NCBI GenBank assembly: GCA_021845835.1
Contig: JAJZVE010000196.1
Coordinates: 1-7,868, forward strand
Length of the DNA stretch: 7,868 bases
Direction of reading: 5' to 3'
From: Pseudomonadota bacterium
GTDB taxonomy: Bacteria; Pseudomonadota; Alphaproteobacteria; Acetobacterales; Acetobacteraceae
The position numbers and the translations under genes are program-made. The notes under the pieces were generated by a model. It saw only the letters and a program-made list of their open reading frames with translations. It was not told the DNA's origin and made no database searches. Of the stretch, positions 1 through 7,283 are shown one piece after another (position 1 is the first letter of the stretch; the number at the start of each line of letters is the position of its first letter).

Positions 1-774
1 GCCGCCGGTGCCGGGCAGCGGCAGGCCGCGCTCGCGGCCGATCATCATCAGTTTGCGGGCGGTGAAATCGACCGACATGTAGCCTTCCTGGCTGAACAGC
101 CGCATCTTGCGCTCGGTCTTGAGCGAAATCCGGCTCGCCGTGATGGTCGCCACGCAGCCGTTGGCGAAGCGCACGCGGGCGTTGGCGATGTCCTCGTGCT
201 GGCTCGCGACCGGGGCGCCGACCGCATCGACGCTCTCGATCGGGCTGTCCACCAGCGCCAGCACCAGATCGAGGTCATGGATCATCAGGTCCAGGATCAC
301 CGACACGTCCGTCCCGCGCGGCTTGAACGGCGCGATGCGGACGCAGTCGAGATAGAGCGGCCGGCGCATCCGCGTGCTGATCGCCTGGTGCTCGGCCGAA
401 AAGCGCAGCAGGTGGCCGACCTGGAGCACGAGGCCGCGCGCCGCCGCCAGCTCCCCCAGCGCCGCCGCCTCCTTGAGCGTGGCGGCGATCGGCTTTTCCA
501 CCAGAACGTGCCGGCCGGCCTGCAGGGCGGCGCCCGCCAGCGCGAAATGCGCCTCCGCCGGCGCCGCCACCACGATCGCGTCGCTCGCCGCCAGCAGCGC
601 CTCCCAATCGAGCGCGGGGGCGCCGGTCTCGCGCGCCACGGCGGCGGCGCGGGCCGGGTCGCGGTCATGCACGCCGGCCAGCCACGCCCGCCCGCTCGCG
701 GCGATCTTGAGCGCGTGGAAGCGGCCGAAATGCCCCGCCCCCGCCACGCCGATCCGCAACCCCGTCGCCGCCAT
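1..774 (-). CDS. Gfo/Idh/MocA-family NAD(P)-dependent oxidoreductase, GnnA-like (3' end outside window)
   Basis: This reading frame stays open for 258 codons from an ATG at 774 to the left edge, so the C-terminus is missing. The family usually has 310-380 residues. The N-terminal Rossmann fold has a dinucleotide-binding GxGxxG (G12, G14, G17) within GVAGAGHFGRFHA. The family signature EKP lies at residues 93-95, with K94 the usual catalytic lysine. The substrate domain contains DLMIHDLDLVL (162-172), whose H166 and D167 match the conserved His/Asp of this family. The block VGHLLRF...PF.PRGTDVSVILDLMIHD and the later DIANARVRFANGC recall oxidoreductases found beside lpxA/lpxB genes. Of these, GnnA of Acidithiobacillus ferrooxidans oxidises the 3-OH of UDP-GlcNAc for amide-linked lipid A. 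Family assignment is secure; the GnnA role is inference, and no lpx gene lies inside the window. A strong ribosome binding site fixes the start. The gene is divergent from secD and would be the first gene of a leftward operon. Confidence 0.9.
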   Translation of the reverse strand, partial: MAATGLRIGVAGAGHFGRFHALKIAASGRAWLAGVHDRDPARAAAVARETGAPALDWEALLAASDAIVVAAPAEAHFALAGAALQAGRHVLVEKPIAATLKEAAALGELAAARGLVLQVGHLLRFSAEHQAISTRMRRPLYLDCVRIAPFKPRGTDVSVILDLMIHDLDLVLALVDSPIESVDAVGAPVASQHEDIANARVRFANGCVATITASRISLKTERKMRLFSQEGYMSVDFTARKLMMIGRERGLPLPGTGG

Positions 775-905
775 GCCCGCGCCTCCCCGCTACCGCACAG
801 CTATCAGGCCGGGCGGCGGCGGCAAATGGGGGCCGGGTTGCGTCGGACGGGGGTTGTCGCCATTCTCCGCCGCCTCCCGCCGGGACACGGAGCCGTTACG
901 TCCAC
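775..905. other. Divergent intergenic region between the oxidoreductase gene and secD
   Basis: These 131 bases must hold the 5' signals of both divergent genes. The minus-strand ribosome binding site is at 782-788. For secD only a modest CGGAG at 888-892 is seen, 13 bases before the ATG, which is longer than usual. I could not identify a convincing -35/-10 pair in either direction; the sequence is very GC-rich. No operator-like palindrome stands out. Confidence 0.4.
782..788 (-). promoter_or_regulatory. Ribosome binding site of the Gfo/Idh/MocA gene
   Basis: On the minus strand this reads GGGGAGG, followed by 7 bases and then the ATG at 774. It is a near-ideal Shine-Dalgarno sequence and decides the start codon of the leftward oxidoreductase gene. 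Confidence 0.75.
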
Positions 906-2483
906 ATGCTGTATTTCTCCCGCTTCAAGACCGCGCTGATCCTCGGCGCCTGCGTCCTGGGCGTGCTGCTCTCCATCCCGAACCTGATCGGCCCCACGGC
1001 CGGCGGGCTGCCGTGGCGTACCATCCGTCTCGGCCTGGACCTGCGCGGCGGCAGCTACCTGCTCATGGAAGTGGACATGGGCGCGGTGATCAAGGAGCGT
1101 CTGGACGGCCTGGCCGACGCCGCCCGCCGGTCGCTGGAGCGGGCGCATGTCCGGCCCTACACGCTCACCATCCAGGCGGCACAGGACCGGCTGATGGTCA
1201 GGCCGGGCGATCCGGCGCAGCAGGACGCGGCCGTGGCGGCGCTGAAGGAGCTGCGGACCACCGAGAGCCAGGGCATCGGCGCGCGCCCCGACCTCGACAT
1301 CGGTGCGACGCCCGACGGGATCGCGGTGGCGCTGTCCGAGACGGCGCTGACCGAACGCGCCAACCAGGCGGTGCAGCAGTCGATCGAGATCGTCCGCCGC
1401 CGCATCGACGAAACCGGCGTGGTCGATCCCATCATCACCCGCCAGGGCCGCGACCGCATCGTGGTGCAGTTGCCCGGCATCGAAGACCCGAACCGGATCA
1501 AGCAGCTGCTCGGCAAGACGGCGCGGATGACGTTCCAACTGGTGGACGAGACCGCCAACCTCGCCGCCGCGGTGCCCCCGCCGGGGGTGCAGTTCCTGCC
1601 GCTCAGCGACAAGCCGGGGCAGAAGATCGCGGTGCGCAAGCGGGTCGAGGTGGACGGCGCGAACCTGACCGACGCGCGCGCCGGGCAGAACCCGCAGACC
1701 GGCGAATGGGTGGTGAATTTCACCTTCGACAGCGTCGGCACCCGCCGCTTCGCCGACGTGTCGCGCGCCAATGTCGGCCATCCGTTCGCGATCGTGCTGG
1801 ACAGCAAGGTGATCAGCGCGCCGGTGATCCGCGAGGCGATCACCGGCGGGCGCGGCCAGATCTCCGGCAGCTTCACCGCCGCGAGCGCCACCGACCTCGC
1901 CGTGCTGCTGCGCGCCGGCGCGCTGCCGGCGCCGCTGACGGTGGTGGAGGAACGCAGCGTCGGCCCCGAACTCGGCGCCGACGCGATCCGCGCCGGCGGC
2001 ATCTCGCTCGCCGTCGGCTTCGTCCTCGTGATCGTGTTCATGGGCGTGTTCTATGGCCTGTTCGGCTGGATCGCGAACCTTGCGCTGGTGTTCAACCTGT
2101 TCATCATGCTCGCCATCCTGAGCCTGCTGCAGGCGACGCTGACGCTGCCGGGCATGGCCGGCATCCTGCTGACGCTGGGCATGGCGGTGGATGCCAACAT
2201 CCTCATCAACGAGCGCATCCGCGAGGAGGCGAAGAACGGACGCACGCCGCTGAATGCGCTGGAAACCGGGTTCCGCCGCGCCTATTCGACCATCATCGAC
2301 AGCAACATGACGGCGTTCCTGGCGCATGTGATGCTGTTCATTTTCGGCAGCGGCCCGGTGCGCGGCTTCGCGGTGACGATCACCGTCGGCATCGTGACGA
2401 CGCTGTTCACCGCGACGATGCTGGCGCGGCTGCTGATGGTGCGCTGGTATGCCGCGACGCGCCCTGTGGCGCTGCCGGTCTGA
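906..2483 (+). CDS. secD: Protein translocase subunit SecD
   Basis: This is a 525-residue SecD, a membrane component of the SecDF complex. SecDF uses the proton motive force to help pull preproteins out of the SecYEG channel on the periplasmic side. The start MLYFSRFKTALIL is the typical SecD N-terminus, with the first membrane helix at about residues 8-27. The signature GLDLRGG is at 43-49. A large periplasmic region (about 50-345) follows, ending in the conserved VEERSVGPELGADAI segment (347-361). Five more predicted helices lie at about 366-386, 388-408, 412-433, 461-481 and 487-509. The conserved GMAVDANILINERIREE motif (425-441) carries D429, the position of the acidic residue implicated in proton movement. 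Length is within the alphaproteobacterial range, and no frameshift or missing motif is seen. It is followed by secF after 11 bases. The yajC gene that often precedes secD is not upstream here. Confidence 0.97.
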   Translation: MLYFSRFKTALILGACVLGVLLSIPNLIGPTAGGLPWRTIRLGLDLRGGSYLLMEVDMGAVIKERLDGLADAARRSLERAHVRPYTLTIQAAQDRLMVRPGDPAQQDAAVAALKELRTTESQGIGARPDLDIGATPDGIAVALSETALTERANQAVQQSIEIVRRRIDETGVVDPIITRQGRDRIVVQLPGIEDPNRIKQLLGKTARMTFQLVDETANLAAAVPPPGVQFLPLSDKPGQKIAVRKRVEVDGANLTDARAGQNPQTGEWVVNFTFDSVGTRRFADVSRANVGHPFAIVLDSKVISAPVIREAITGGRGQISGSFTAASATDLAVLLRAGALPAPLTVVEERSVGPELGADAIRAGGISLAVGFVLVIVFMGVFYGLFGWIANLALVFNLFIMLAILSLLQATLTLPGMAGILLTLGMAVDANILINERIREEAKNGRTPLNALETGFRRAYSTIIDSNMTAFLAHVMLFIFGSGPVRGFAVTITVGIVTTLFTATMLARLLMVRWYAATRPVALPV

Positions 2484-2487
2484 GGAG
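2482..2487 (+). promoter_or_regulatory. Ribosome binding site of secF
   Basis: GAGGAG overlaps the secD stop codon and is 7 bases before the ATG at 2495. It favours that start over the second in-frame ATG at 2513 and supports translational coupling of secD and secF. Confidence 0.7.
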
Positions 2488-2494
2488 TGCCGCG

Positions 2495-3448
2495 ATGTTC
2501 ACGCGACCGACCATGCGCTTCGTTCCGGACGGCACCCGCATCCGCTTCATGCGCGGGCGCTTCCTCGGCATCGCCGTCTCGGCGGTGCTGTCGTCGCTGT
2601 CGGTCGCGCTGTTCTTCTATCCGGGCCTCAATCTCGGCATCGACTTCGCCGGCGGCATCGTCATGGAGGTCCATACCGACGGCCCGGCCGACCTGGCGAA
2701 GATCCGCGCCGGCCTCACCCAGCAGGGGCTGGGGCCGGCGGGCGTGCAGCGGTTCGGCGCACCGGACGACGTGCTGATCCGGCTGGAGGCGCAGCGCACC
2801 GCGCAGGCGACGCAGGCGGTGGTCAACAAGGTCCACGCCGGGCTGGAACAGGCGCAGCCGGGCAGCCGGGTGCTGCGCACCGATGCGGTCGGCCCCTCGG
2901 TGTCGGCCGAGCTCTACCGCAACGGCATGCTGGCGCTGGGCATCAGCCTGCTGATGATCCTGGTCTATATCTGGTTCCGCTTCGAATGGCAGTTCGCGGT
3001 CGGCGCGGTCGCGACCCTGCTGCTCGACATCACCAAGACCATCGGCTTCCTGGCGCTGACGCGGTTCGAGTTCGATCTGGTGATGGTCGCGGCGATCCTG
3101 ACCGTGCTCGGCTATTCCACCAACGACAAGGTGGTGGTGTACGACCGGGTGCGCGAGAACCTGCGCAAATACAAGACGATGCCGCTGCGCGAGCTGATCG
3201 ACCTGTCGATCAACGAGACGTTGAACCGCACGCTGGGCACCTCGGCGACGGTGTTCCTGGCCAGCCTGCCGCTCGCCCTGTTCGGGGGGACGACGCTGTC
3301 CGGCTTCGCGTGGGTGATGCTGTTCGGCATCGTGGTCGGCACGTCGTCCTCGATCTTCATTGCGGCGCCAATCCTGTTGTTTCTCGGCGAGCATCGCCTG
3401 CGCCGGGATGCGCAGGTGCCGGGCAAAATGGCCAAGGCGACGCCCTAG
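2495..3448 (+). CDS. secF: Protein translocase subunit SecF
   Basis: This is a 317-residue SecF, the partner of SecD in the proton-driven Sec accessory complex of the inner membrane. The first predicted helix lies at about 23-42, followed by the SecF signature GIDFAGG (48-54). This is the counterpart of GLDLRGG in SecD. A short periplasmic domain (about 55-140) leads into AVGPSVSAEL (131-140). Five further helices fall at about 144-162, 167-187, 193-214, 246-263 and 270-297. The conserved cytoplasmic motif GYSTNDKVVVYDRVREN (206-222), including D211, and NETLNRTLGTSATV (240-253) are intact. The length is normal for the family. It follows secD closely, so the two are almost certainly cotranscribed. 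The next gene, pntAA, starts 128 bases later and has its own strong ribosome binding site, so it may belong to a separate transcript. Confidence 0.97.
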   Translation: MFTRPTMRFVPDGTRIRFMRGRFLGIAVSAVLSSLSVALFFYPGLNLGIDFAGGIVMEVHTDGPADLAKIRAGLTQQGLGPAGVQRFGAPDDVLIRLEAQRTAQATQAVVNKVHAGLEQAQPGSRVLRTDAVGPSVSAELYRNGMLALGISLLMILVYIWFRFEWQFAVGAVATLLLDITKTIGFLALTRFEFDLVMVAAILTVLGYSTNDKVVVYDRVRENLRKYKTMPLRELIDLSINETLNRTLGTSATVFLASLPLALFGGTTLSGFAWVMLFGIVVGTSSSIFIAAPILLFLGEHRLRRDAQVPGKMAKATP

Positions 3449-3563
3449 GTGCCGCTGTCTCGCTATGCGGCGGATGAAATCCTGCCGCGCTCTTGCCGTT
3501 GTTTCGCCTGCCGGGCATGGTGCGCCGCCTCAAGCCCGCCTGCCCGCCGCCGGCAAGCCTGAA

Positions 3564-3569
3564 AGGAAG
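3564..3569 (+). promoter_or_regulatory. Ribosome binding site of pntAA
   Basis: AGGAAG (within GAAAGGAAG) lies 7 bases before the ATG at 3577. The frame is open further upstream to a TTG at 3493, but that extension (28 residues, Pro/Arg-rich) precedes the conserved N-terminus MRLAVLKE and lacks a comparable site. This sets the start at 3577. Confidence 0.75.
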
Positions 3570-3576
3570 CGTCTGG

Positions 3577-4716
3577 ATGCGCCTTGCAGTGCTGAAGGAA
3601 ACCCGCGCGTTCGAAACGCGCGTCGCCGCCACGCCCGACACGGTCAGGAAACTGGCCGGTCTCGGCCTGACCGTCGCGGTGCAGGCCGGCGCCGGTGTCG
3701 CCGCGGCCATCGCGGATGCCGATTTCCAGGCCGCGGGCGCCGGGATCGCGCCCGATGCCGCCGCCGCGCTGGCGGGCGCCGGGATCGTGTTCGCGGTGCA
3801 GGCGCCGGAGCCGGCGCAGCTGGCGCTGATCCCGCGCGGCGCGCTGCTGGTCTGCATCGCCGGCGCGTTCGGCGACACGGCGCTGGTGCCGGCGCTGGCC
3901 GCGGCGGGGATCGATTGCGTGGCGATGGAATTGCTGCCGCGCATCACCCGCGCGCAGGCGATGGACGTGCTGTCCAGCCAGGCCAACCTCGCCGGCTACC
4001 GCGCCGTCATCGAAGGTGCCGCGGCGTTCGAGCGCGGCTTCCCAATGATGATGACGGCCGCTGGCACGGTGCCGCCGGCCCGCGTGTTCGTCATCGGCGC
4101 CGGCGTCGCCGGGCTGCAGGCGATCGCCACCGCCCGCCGCCTCGGCGCCATCGTGTCGGCGACCGACGTGCGGCCGGCGGCCAAGGACGAGATCAGGTCG
4201 CTCGGCGCCAGCTTCGTCGGTGTCGAGGACGAGGAGACGGCGAAGCAGACCGGCGCCTACGCCCGCGAAATGAGCGAGGCGTTCCGCCAGAAGCAGGCTG
4301 AGCTGATGGCGACGACCGTCGCCAGGAACGACCTCGTTATCTGCACCGCCCTCGTCATGGGCCGGCGCGCGCCGGTCATCGTCACCGCGCCGATGGTGGC
4401 GAGCATGAAGGCGGGCAGCGTCGTCGTCGATCTGGCGTCCGATGCCGGCGGCAACTGCGCGGCGACGCAGCCGGGCGAGAGCGTGCTGACGCCGAACGGC
4501 GTGCGCATCCTGGGCTGGCACAACTGGCCGGGGCGCATCGCGGTCGCCGCGAGCAGCCTGTACGCGCGCAACCTGCTGACCTTCCTGACCACGTTCTGGG
4601 ACAAGGACGCGGCGGCGCCGAAGCTGCCCGAGAGCGATGACATCGTCAAAGGAACATTGCTGACCCGCGGCGGCGCCGTCGTGCATCCGCAGTTCCAGCC
4701 GGACAAGGCCGCCTGA
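3577..4716 (+). CDS. pntAA: NAD(P) transhydrogenase subunit alpha part 1 (domain I, NAD(H)-binding)
   Basis: This 379-residue soluble protein is the NAD(H)-binding domain I of proton-translocating transhydrogenase. It accepts hydride from NADH and passes it to NADP+ on domain III. The start [20 protein letters not shown] is the classic alanine dehydrogenase/PNT N-terminal domain. The segment [23 protein letters not shown] follows, with R122, Q127, D130 and S133. Their spacing equals that of R127, Q132, D135 and S138, the nicotinamide-site residues of the Rhodospirillum rubrum protein (from memory). The Rossmann fold shows GAGVAG at 174-179, ending in the acidic D197 of SATDVRP, which fits NAD(H) preference. 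The mobile loop with Y228 (TGAYAREM) and the dimer-swap region are present. Length matches three-subunit enzymes, where domain I is a separate polypeptide, unlike the fused PntA of Escherichia coli. A 16-base gap leads to pntAB. Confidence 0.97.
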   Translation: MRLAVLKETRAFETRVAATPDTVRKLAGLGLTVAVQAGAGVAAAIADADFQAAGAGIAPDAAAALAGAGIVFAVQAPEPAQLALIPRGALLVCIAGAFGDTALVPALAAAGIDCVAMELLPRITRAQAMDVLSSQANLAGYRAVIEGAAAFERGFPMMMTAAGTVPPARVFVIGAGVAGLQAIATARRLGAIVSATDVRPAAKDEIRSLGASFVGVEDEETAKQTGAYAREMSEAFRQKQAELMATTVARNDLVICTALVMGRRAPVIVTAPMVASMKAGSVVVDLASDAGGNCAATQPGESVLTPNGVRILGWHNWPGRIAVAASSLYARNLLTFLTTFWDKDAAAPKLPESDDIVKGTLLTRGGAVVHPQFQPDKAA

Positions 4717-4732
4717 TCTTCGGAGAGACCGC

Positions 4733-5125
4733 ATGACACCCTCTCAGCTTGCCGACCAGGCGGACGCGCTTGCCGCCCGCGCCGCCGAGCTTGCCAGCCA
4801 GGCCCATCATCTCACCGCCGGCGTCGCACCGGCCGTGGTGGCGGTGGAACCGTTCATCTTCCTGCTCGCCGTGTTCCTGATGGCCTGCTTCGTCGGCTAC
4901 TACGTGGTGTGGAACGTCACGCCGGCGCTGCATTCGCCGCTGATGGCCGTCACCAACGCGATTTCCTCGGTGATCGTGGTCGGCGCGATGCTGGCGACCG
5001 GCCTCGCGCTGTCGGGCTGGGCGATGGGGTTCGGCTTCATCGCGGTGATGCTGGCCAGCGTCAACATCTTCGGCGGCTTCGTCGTCACCCAGCGCATGCT
5101 GGCGATGTTCAAGAAGAAGCAGTGA
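4733..5125 (+). CDS. pntAB: NAD(P) transhydrogenase subunit alpha part 2 (domain II, membrane)
   Basis: This 130-residue membrane protein supplies the alpha part of domain II, which with PntB forms the proton channel of transhydrogenase. Three predicted helices lie at about 39-59, 74-93 and 97-118. The highly conserved [26 protein letters not shown] spans residues 54-79, and [19 protein letters not shown] (111-129) is the standard C-terminus. GGAG at 4722-4725 sits 7 bases before the ATG, which supports this start. The first 30-odd residues are Ala-rich with a helical pattern ([15 protein letters not shown]). They precede the point where, as I recall, the R. rubrum protein begins, so this is a modest N-terminal extension. 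It sits between pntAA (16-base gap) and pntB (10-base gap). Confidence 0.96.
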   Translation: MTPSQLADQADALAARAAELASQAHHLTAGVAPAVVAVEPFIFLLAVFLMACFVGYYVVWNVTPALHSPLMAVTNAISSVIVVGAMLATGLALSGWAMGFGFIAVMLASVNIFGGFVVTQRMLAMFKKKQ

Positions 5126-5135
5126 GGCGCACGCG

Positions 5136-6539
5136 ATGCCCGCATCCCTGACCGCGCTCGCCTACCTCGTCGCCGCGGTCCTGTTCATCCTCGCGCTGCG
5201 CGGCCTGTCGCACCCCGAGACCTCGCGGCGCGGCAACCAGATGGGCATGGCCGGCATGGCCATCGCCGTGATCGCGACGCTGGCGCACGCGGGCATGTCC
5301 GGCAGCGGCTATCTGCTGATCGTGCTCGGCATCGCGATCGGCGGCGGCGCCGGCACGTTCATCGCGCGGCGCATCCAGATGACGGCGCTGCCGCAACTGG
5401 TCGCGGCGTTCCATTCGCTGGTCGGCCTCGCCGCCGTGTTCGTCGCCGCCGCGGCGCTGAATGCGCCGGAAGCGTTCGGCATCGGCACCGCCGCGCACAT
5501 CCACACGCAGAGCCTGATCGAAATGTCGATCGGGCTGGCGATCGGCGCCATCACCTTCTCCGGCTCGATCATCGCCTTCGCCAAGCTGCAGGCGCTGATG
5601 CGCGGCGCGCCGATCACCTTCCCGCTGCAGCATCCGCTGAACGCGGCACTGGGCGCGCTGCTGCTGATCCTCATCATCACCTTCATCGCCACCGGCAGCC
5701 AGTTCGTGTTCTGGCCGATCGCGCTGCTGGCGATCGCGATGGGCTTTTTGCTCATCATCCCGATCGGCGGCGCCGACATGCCGGTCGTCGTCTCCATGCT
5801 GAACAGCTATTCCGGCTGGGCGGCCTGCGGCATCGGCTTCACCATCCAGAATCTCGCTCTCATCATCACCGGCGCGCTGGTCGGCGCCTCCGGTGCGATC
5901 CTGTCCTATATCATGTGCAAGGGCATGAACCGCAGCATCATCAACGTGCTGCTGGGCGGCTTCGGGTCCGAGAGCGGCGCGGCGGCATCCGGCGGCGGCG
6001 GGGCGGTTGATCGCACGGTCAAGAGCGGCGCGGCCGAGGACGCGGCGTTCATCATGAAGAACGCCTCGAAGGTGATCATCGTGCCGGGCTACGGCATGGC
6101 GGTGGCGCAGGCGCAGCACGCGCTGCGCGAGATGGCGGACACGCTGAAGAAGGAAGGCGTGGAGATCAAATACGCCATCCACCCGGTCGCCGGCCGCATG
6201 CCCGGCCACATGAACGTGCTGCTCGCCGAGGCCAACGTGCCGTACGACGAGGTGTTCGAGCTGGAAGAGATCAACCACGAATTCAGCACCGCCGACGTGG
6301 TGTACGTGATCGGCGCCAACGACGTGACCAACCCGGCCGCCAAGACCGATCCGAAAAGCCCGATCTACGGCATGCCCATCCTGGAGGTGGACAAGGCGCG
6401 CACGGTGCTGTTCGTGAAACGCTCGATGGCGTCCGGCTACGCCGGCGTGGAGAACGAGCTGTTCTTCCGCCCCAACACGATGATGCTGTTCGGCGACGCC
6501 AAGAAGGTGACGGAGGCGATCGTCAAGGCGCTGGCGTGA
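5136..6539 (+). CDS. pntB: NAD(P) transhydrogenase subunit beta (domains II and III, NADP(H)-binding)
   Basis: This 467-residue inner-membrane subunit carries the beta part of the proton channel and the NADP(H)-binding domain III. About nine hydrophobic helices fill residues 4-262. H93 (AFHSLVG), D214 (GGADMPVVVS) and N223 (MLNSYSGW) correspond to positions reported as important for proton translocation in E. coli PntB (His91, Asp213 and Asn222, from memory). A Gly/Ala/Ser-rich linker (about 275-300) leads to domain III. Its NADP-binding motif GYGMAVAQAQ is at 318-327. The conserved GRMPGHMNVLLAEANVPYDE, GANDVTNPAAKTDP (393-406) and KRSMASGYAGVENELF (428-443) are all intact. GAGG at 5124-5127, overlapping the pntAB stop, lies 8 bases before the ATG. 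Length is normal. It is the last gene of the operon; a convergent gene follows after about 80 bases. Confidence 0.98.
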   Translation: MPASLTALAYLVAAVLFILALRGLSHPETSRRGNQMGMAGMAIAVIATLAHAGMSGSGYLLIVLGIAIGGGAGTFIARRIQMTALPQLVAAFHSLVGLAAVFVAAAALNAPEAFGIGTAAHIHTQSLIEMSIGLAIGAITFSGSIIAFAKLQALMRGAPITFPLQHPLNAALGALLLILIITFIATGSQFVFWPIALLAIAMGFLLIIPIGGADMPVVVSMLNSYSGWAACGIGFTIQNLALIITGALVGASGAILSYIMCKGMNRSIINVLLGGFGSESGAAASGGGGAVDRTVKSGAAEDAAFIMKNASKVIIVPGYGMAVAQAQHALREMADTLKKEGVEIKYAIHPVAGRMPGHMNVLLAEANVPYDEVFELEEINHEFSTADVVYVIGANDVTNPAAKTDPKSPIYGMPILEVDKARTVLFVKRSMASGYAGVENELFFRPNTMMLFGDAKKVTEAIVKALA

Positions 6540-6573
6540 GGGACCGGGCCGGCCGGCGCCGCCGCCTGACAAT

Positions 6574-6589
6574 GTTCCTAAACAGGAAC
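6574..6589. repeat. Perfect inverted repeat in the convergent junction (possible terminator or operator)
   Basis: GTTCCT (6574-6579), a 4-base loop AAAC, then AGGAAC (6584-6589) form a perfect palindrome in an AT-richer island. It lies between the stops of pntB (6539) and the convergent hypothetical gene (6622). The position suits a bidirectional terminator. However, the stem is only 6 bp of mixed composition and neither strand has a T-run after it, so a classical intrinsic terminator is doubtful. A protein-binding site is an alternative. A GC-rich palindromic run (GGCCGGCC, around 6547-6554) lies just before it. Confidence 0.45.
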
Positions 6590-6621
6590 GATTAGCGCGC
6601 AGTTCGCCCCCCGCGCCGCCA

Positions 6622-7215
6622 TCAGGCGGGCACGGGTGCGGGCGGTCCGCGGCCGGGCCGGAGGAGCGCCGGCGGCGGGCGGCGCGGCCGGGACGGTCGC
6701 GGTGCGGCGACGGGTTCGTCAGGCGGCTTCCGTCCGGGATCGGCGGGAGGAAGCGGCGCCGGCCGCGGCCTTTGCGGGATCGGCGGCGGCCGCACCCCGA
6801 GCATCCGGCAGAGCGGGCGCAGCGCGCGGCCGATCTGCGGCGCCGCTGCGATCAGGGCTGCCATCTCCGGCTCGGCGAGCAGCGTCTGCAACTGCGAGGC
6901 CCCGAACGCCGCCCCCGGCACCAGCCTGACGAGCCAGGCGACGCGGCGCGGCAGGCGCTGGGTGGGACGCGCGGCGGTGCGGCGCGGCCGGGCCGGCCGG
7001 CTTCGCGGTGGCGGCAATGGGCCGGCCGCGGCGCGGGCGGCGAGACGGGCGATGCGCCCGGCCATCCGTTGCAGCCGCACGCAGATCAGCACGATGAACG
7101 GCCCGGCCAGCCCCGGCCTGCCCGGCCGTTCCAGCCGCGCGGCGACCGCCGCGCACAGCGCCGCGATCAGGCGGGCGAAGCGCGCGGCCGGGGCCGGTGG
7201 CGGGGCGGGCGTCAT
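6622..7215 (-). CDS. Uncharacterised Pro/Arg/Ala-rich protein
   Basis: This 197-residue basic protein has no function I recognise. Its middle differs from random GC-rich translation. Residues 11-62 form a helical stretch (ARFARLIAALCAAV, then FIVLICVRLQRMAGRIARLAA), and after a Pro/Arg linker (65-90) comes a second block. That block, WLVRLVPGAAFGASQLQTLL (94-113) followed by AEPEMAALIAAAPQIGRALRPLCRMLGV (114-141), is amphipathic and contains Cys, Met, Gln and Phe that low-complexity shadow frames rarely keep. The C-terminus (142-197) is Pro/Arg-rich and probably disordered. From memory, similar hypothetical proteins occur in Acetobacteraceae genomes. No signal peptide is clear; the hydrophobic run at 38-46 is too short for a confident membrane helix. 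The ATG at 7215 lacks a good ribosome binding site, so the start is uncertain. It is convergent with pntB. Confidence 0.65.
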   Translation of the reverse strand: MTPAPPPAPAARFARLIAALCAAVAARLERPGRPGLAGPFIVLICVRLQRMAGRIARLAARAAAGPLPPPRSRPARPRRTAARPTQRLPRRVAWLVRLVPGAAFGASQLQTLLAEPEMAALIAAAPQIGRALRPLCRMLGVRPPPIPQRPRPAPLPPADPGRKPPDEPVAAPRPSRPRRPPPALLRPGRGPPAPVPA

Positions 7216-7283
7216 GAACGCAAGAGGAACATGACCCGGCCGACCTGGGCAAGCGCCATGTTCGGCGGAGAGGGAGGGTTATC

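Noticed and set aside
804..2327. A 507-codon minus-strand open frame across secD
   Set aside because: It is a shadow of secD in a GC-rich genome: low-complexity His/Arg/Ala/Gly-rich translation, no ribosome binding site, and full overlap with a secure conserved gene.
374..2494. In-frame upstream extension of secF to a distant start, giving a 1024-codon frame
   Set aside because: The extension reads as Arg/Ala/Pro-rich noise through secD. The strong ribosome binding site at 2482-2487 and the conserved SecF N-terminus place the start at 2495.
3451..3471. GCCGC...GCGGC stem just after secF as a terminator
   Set aside because: The stem is 5 bp with an 11-base loop and has no T-run, too weak to claim.
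3493..3576. TTG-initiated 28-residue extension of PntAA
   Set aside because: The family N-terminus begins at MRLAVLKE, and the ribosome binding site at 3564-3569 serves the ATG at 3577.
5109..6572. A 487-codon minus-strand open frame across pntB
   Set aside because: The translation is His/Asp/Arg-rich and repetitive, typical of antisense frames of membrane-protein genes. pntB on the other strand is fully conserved.
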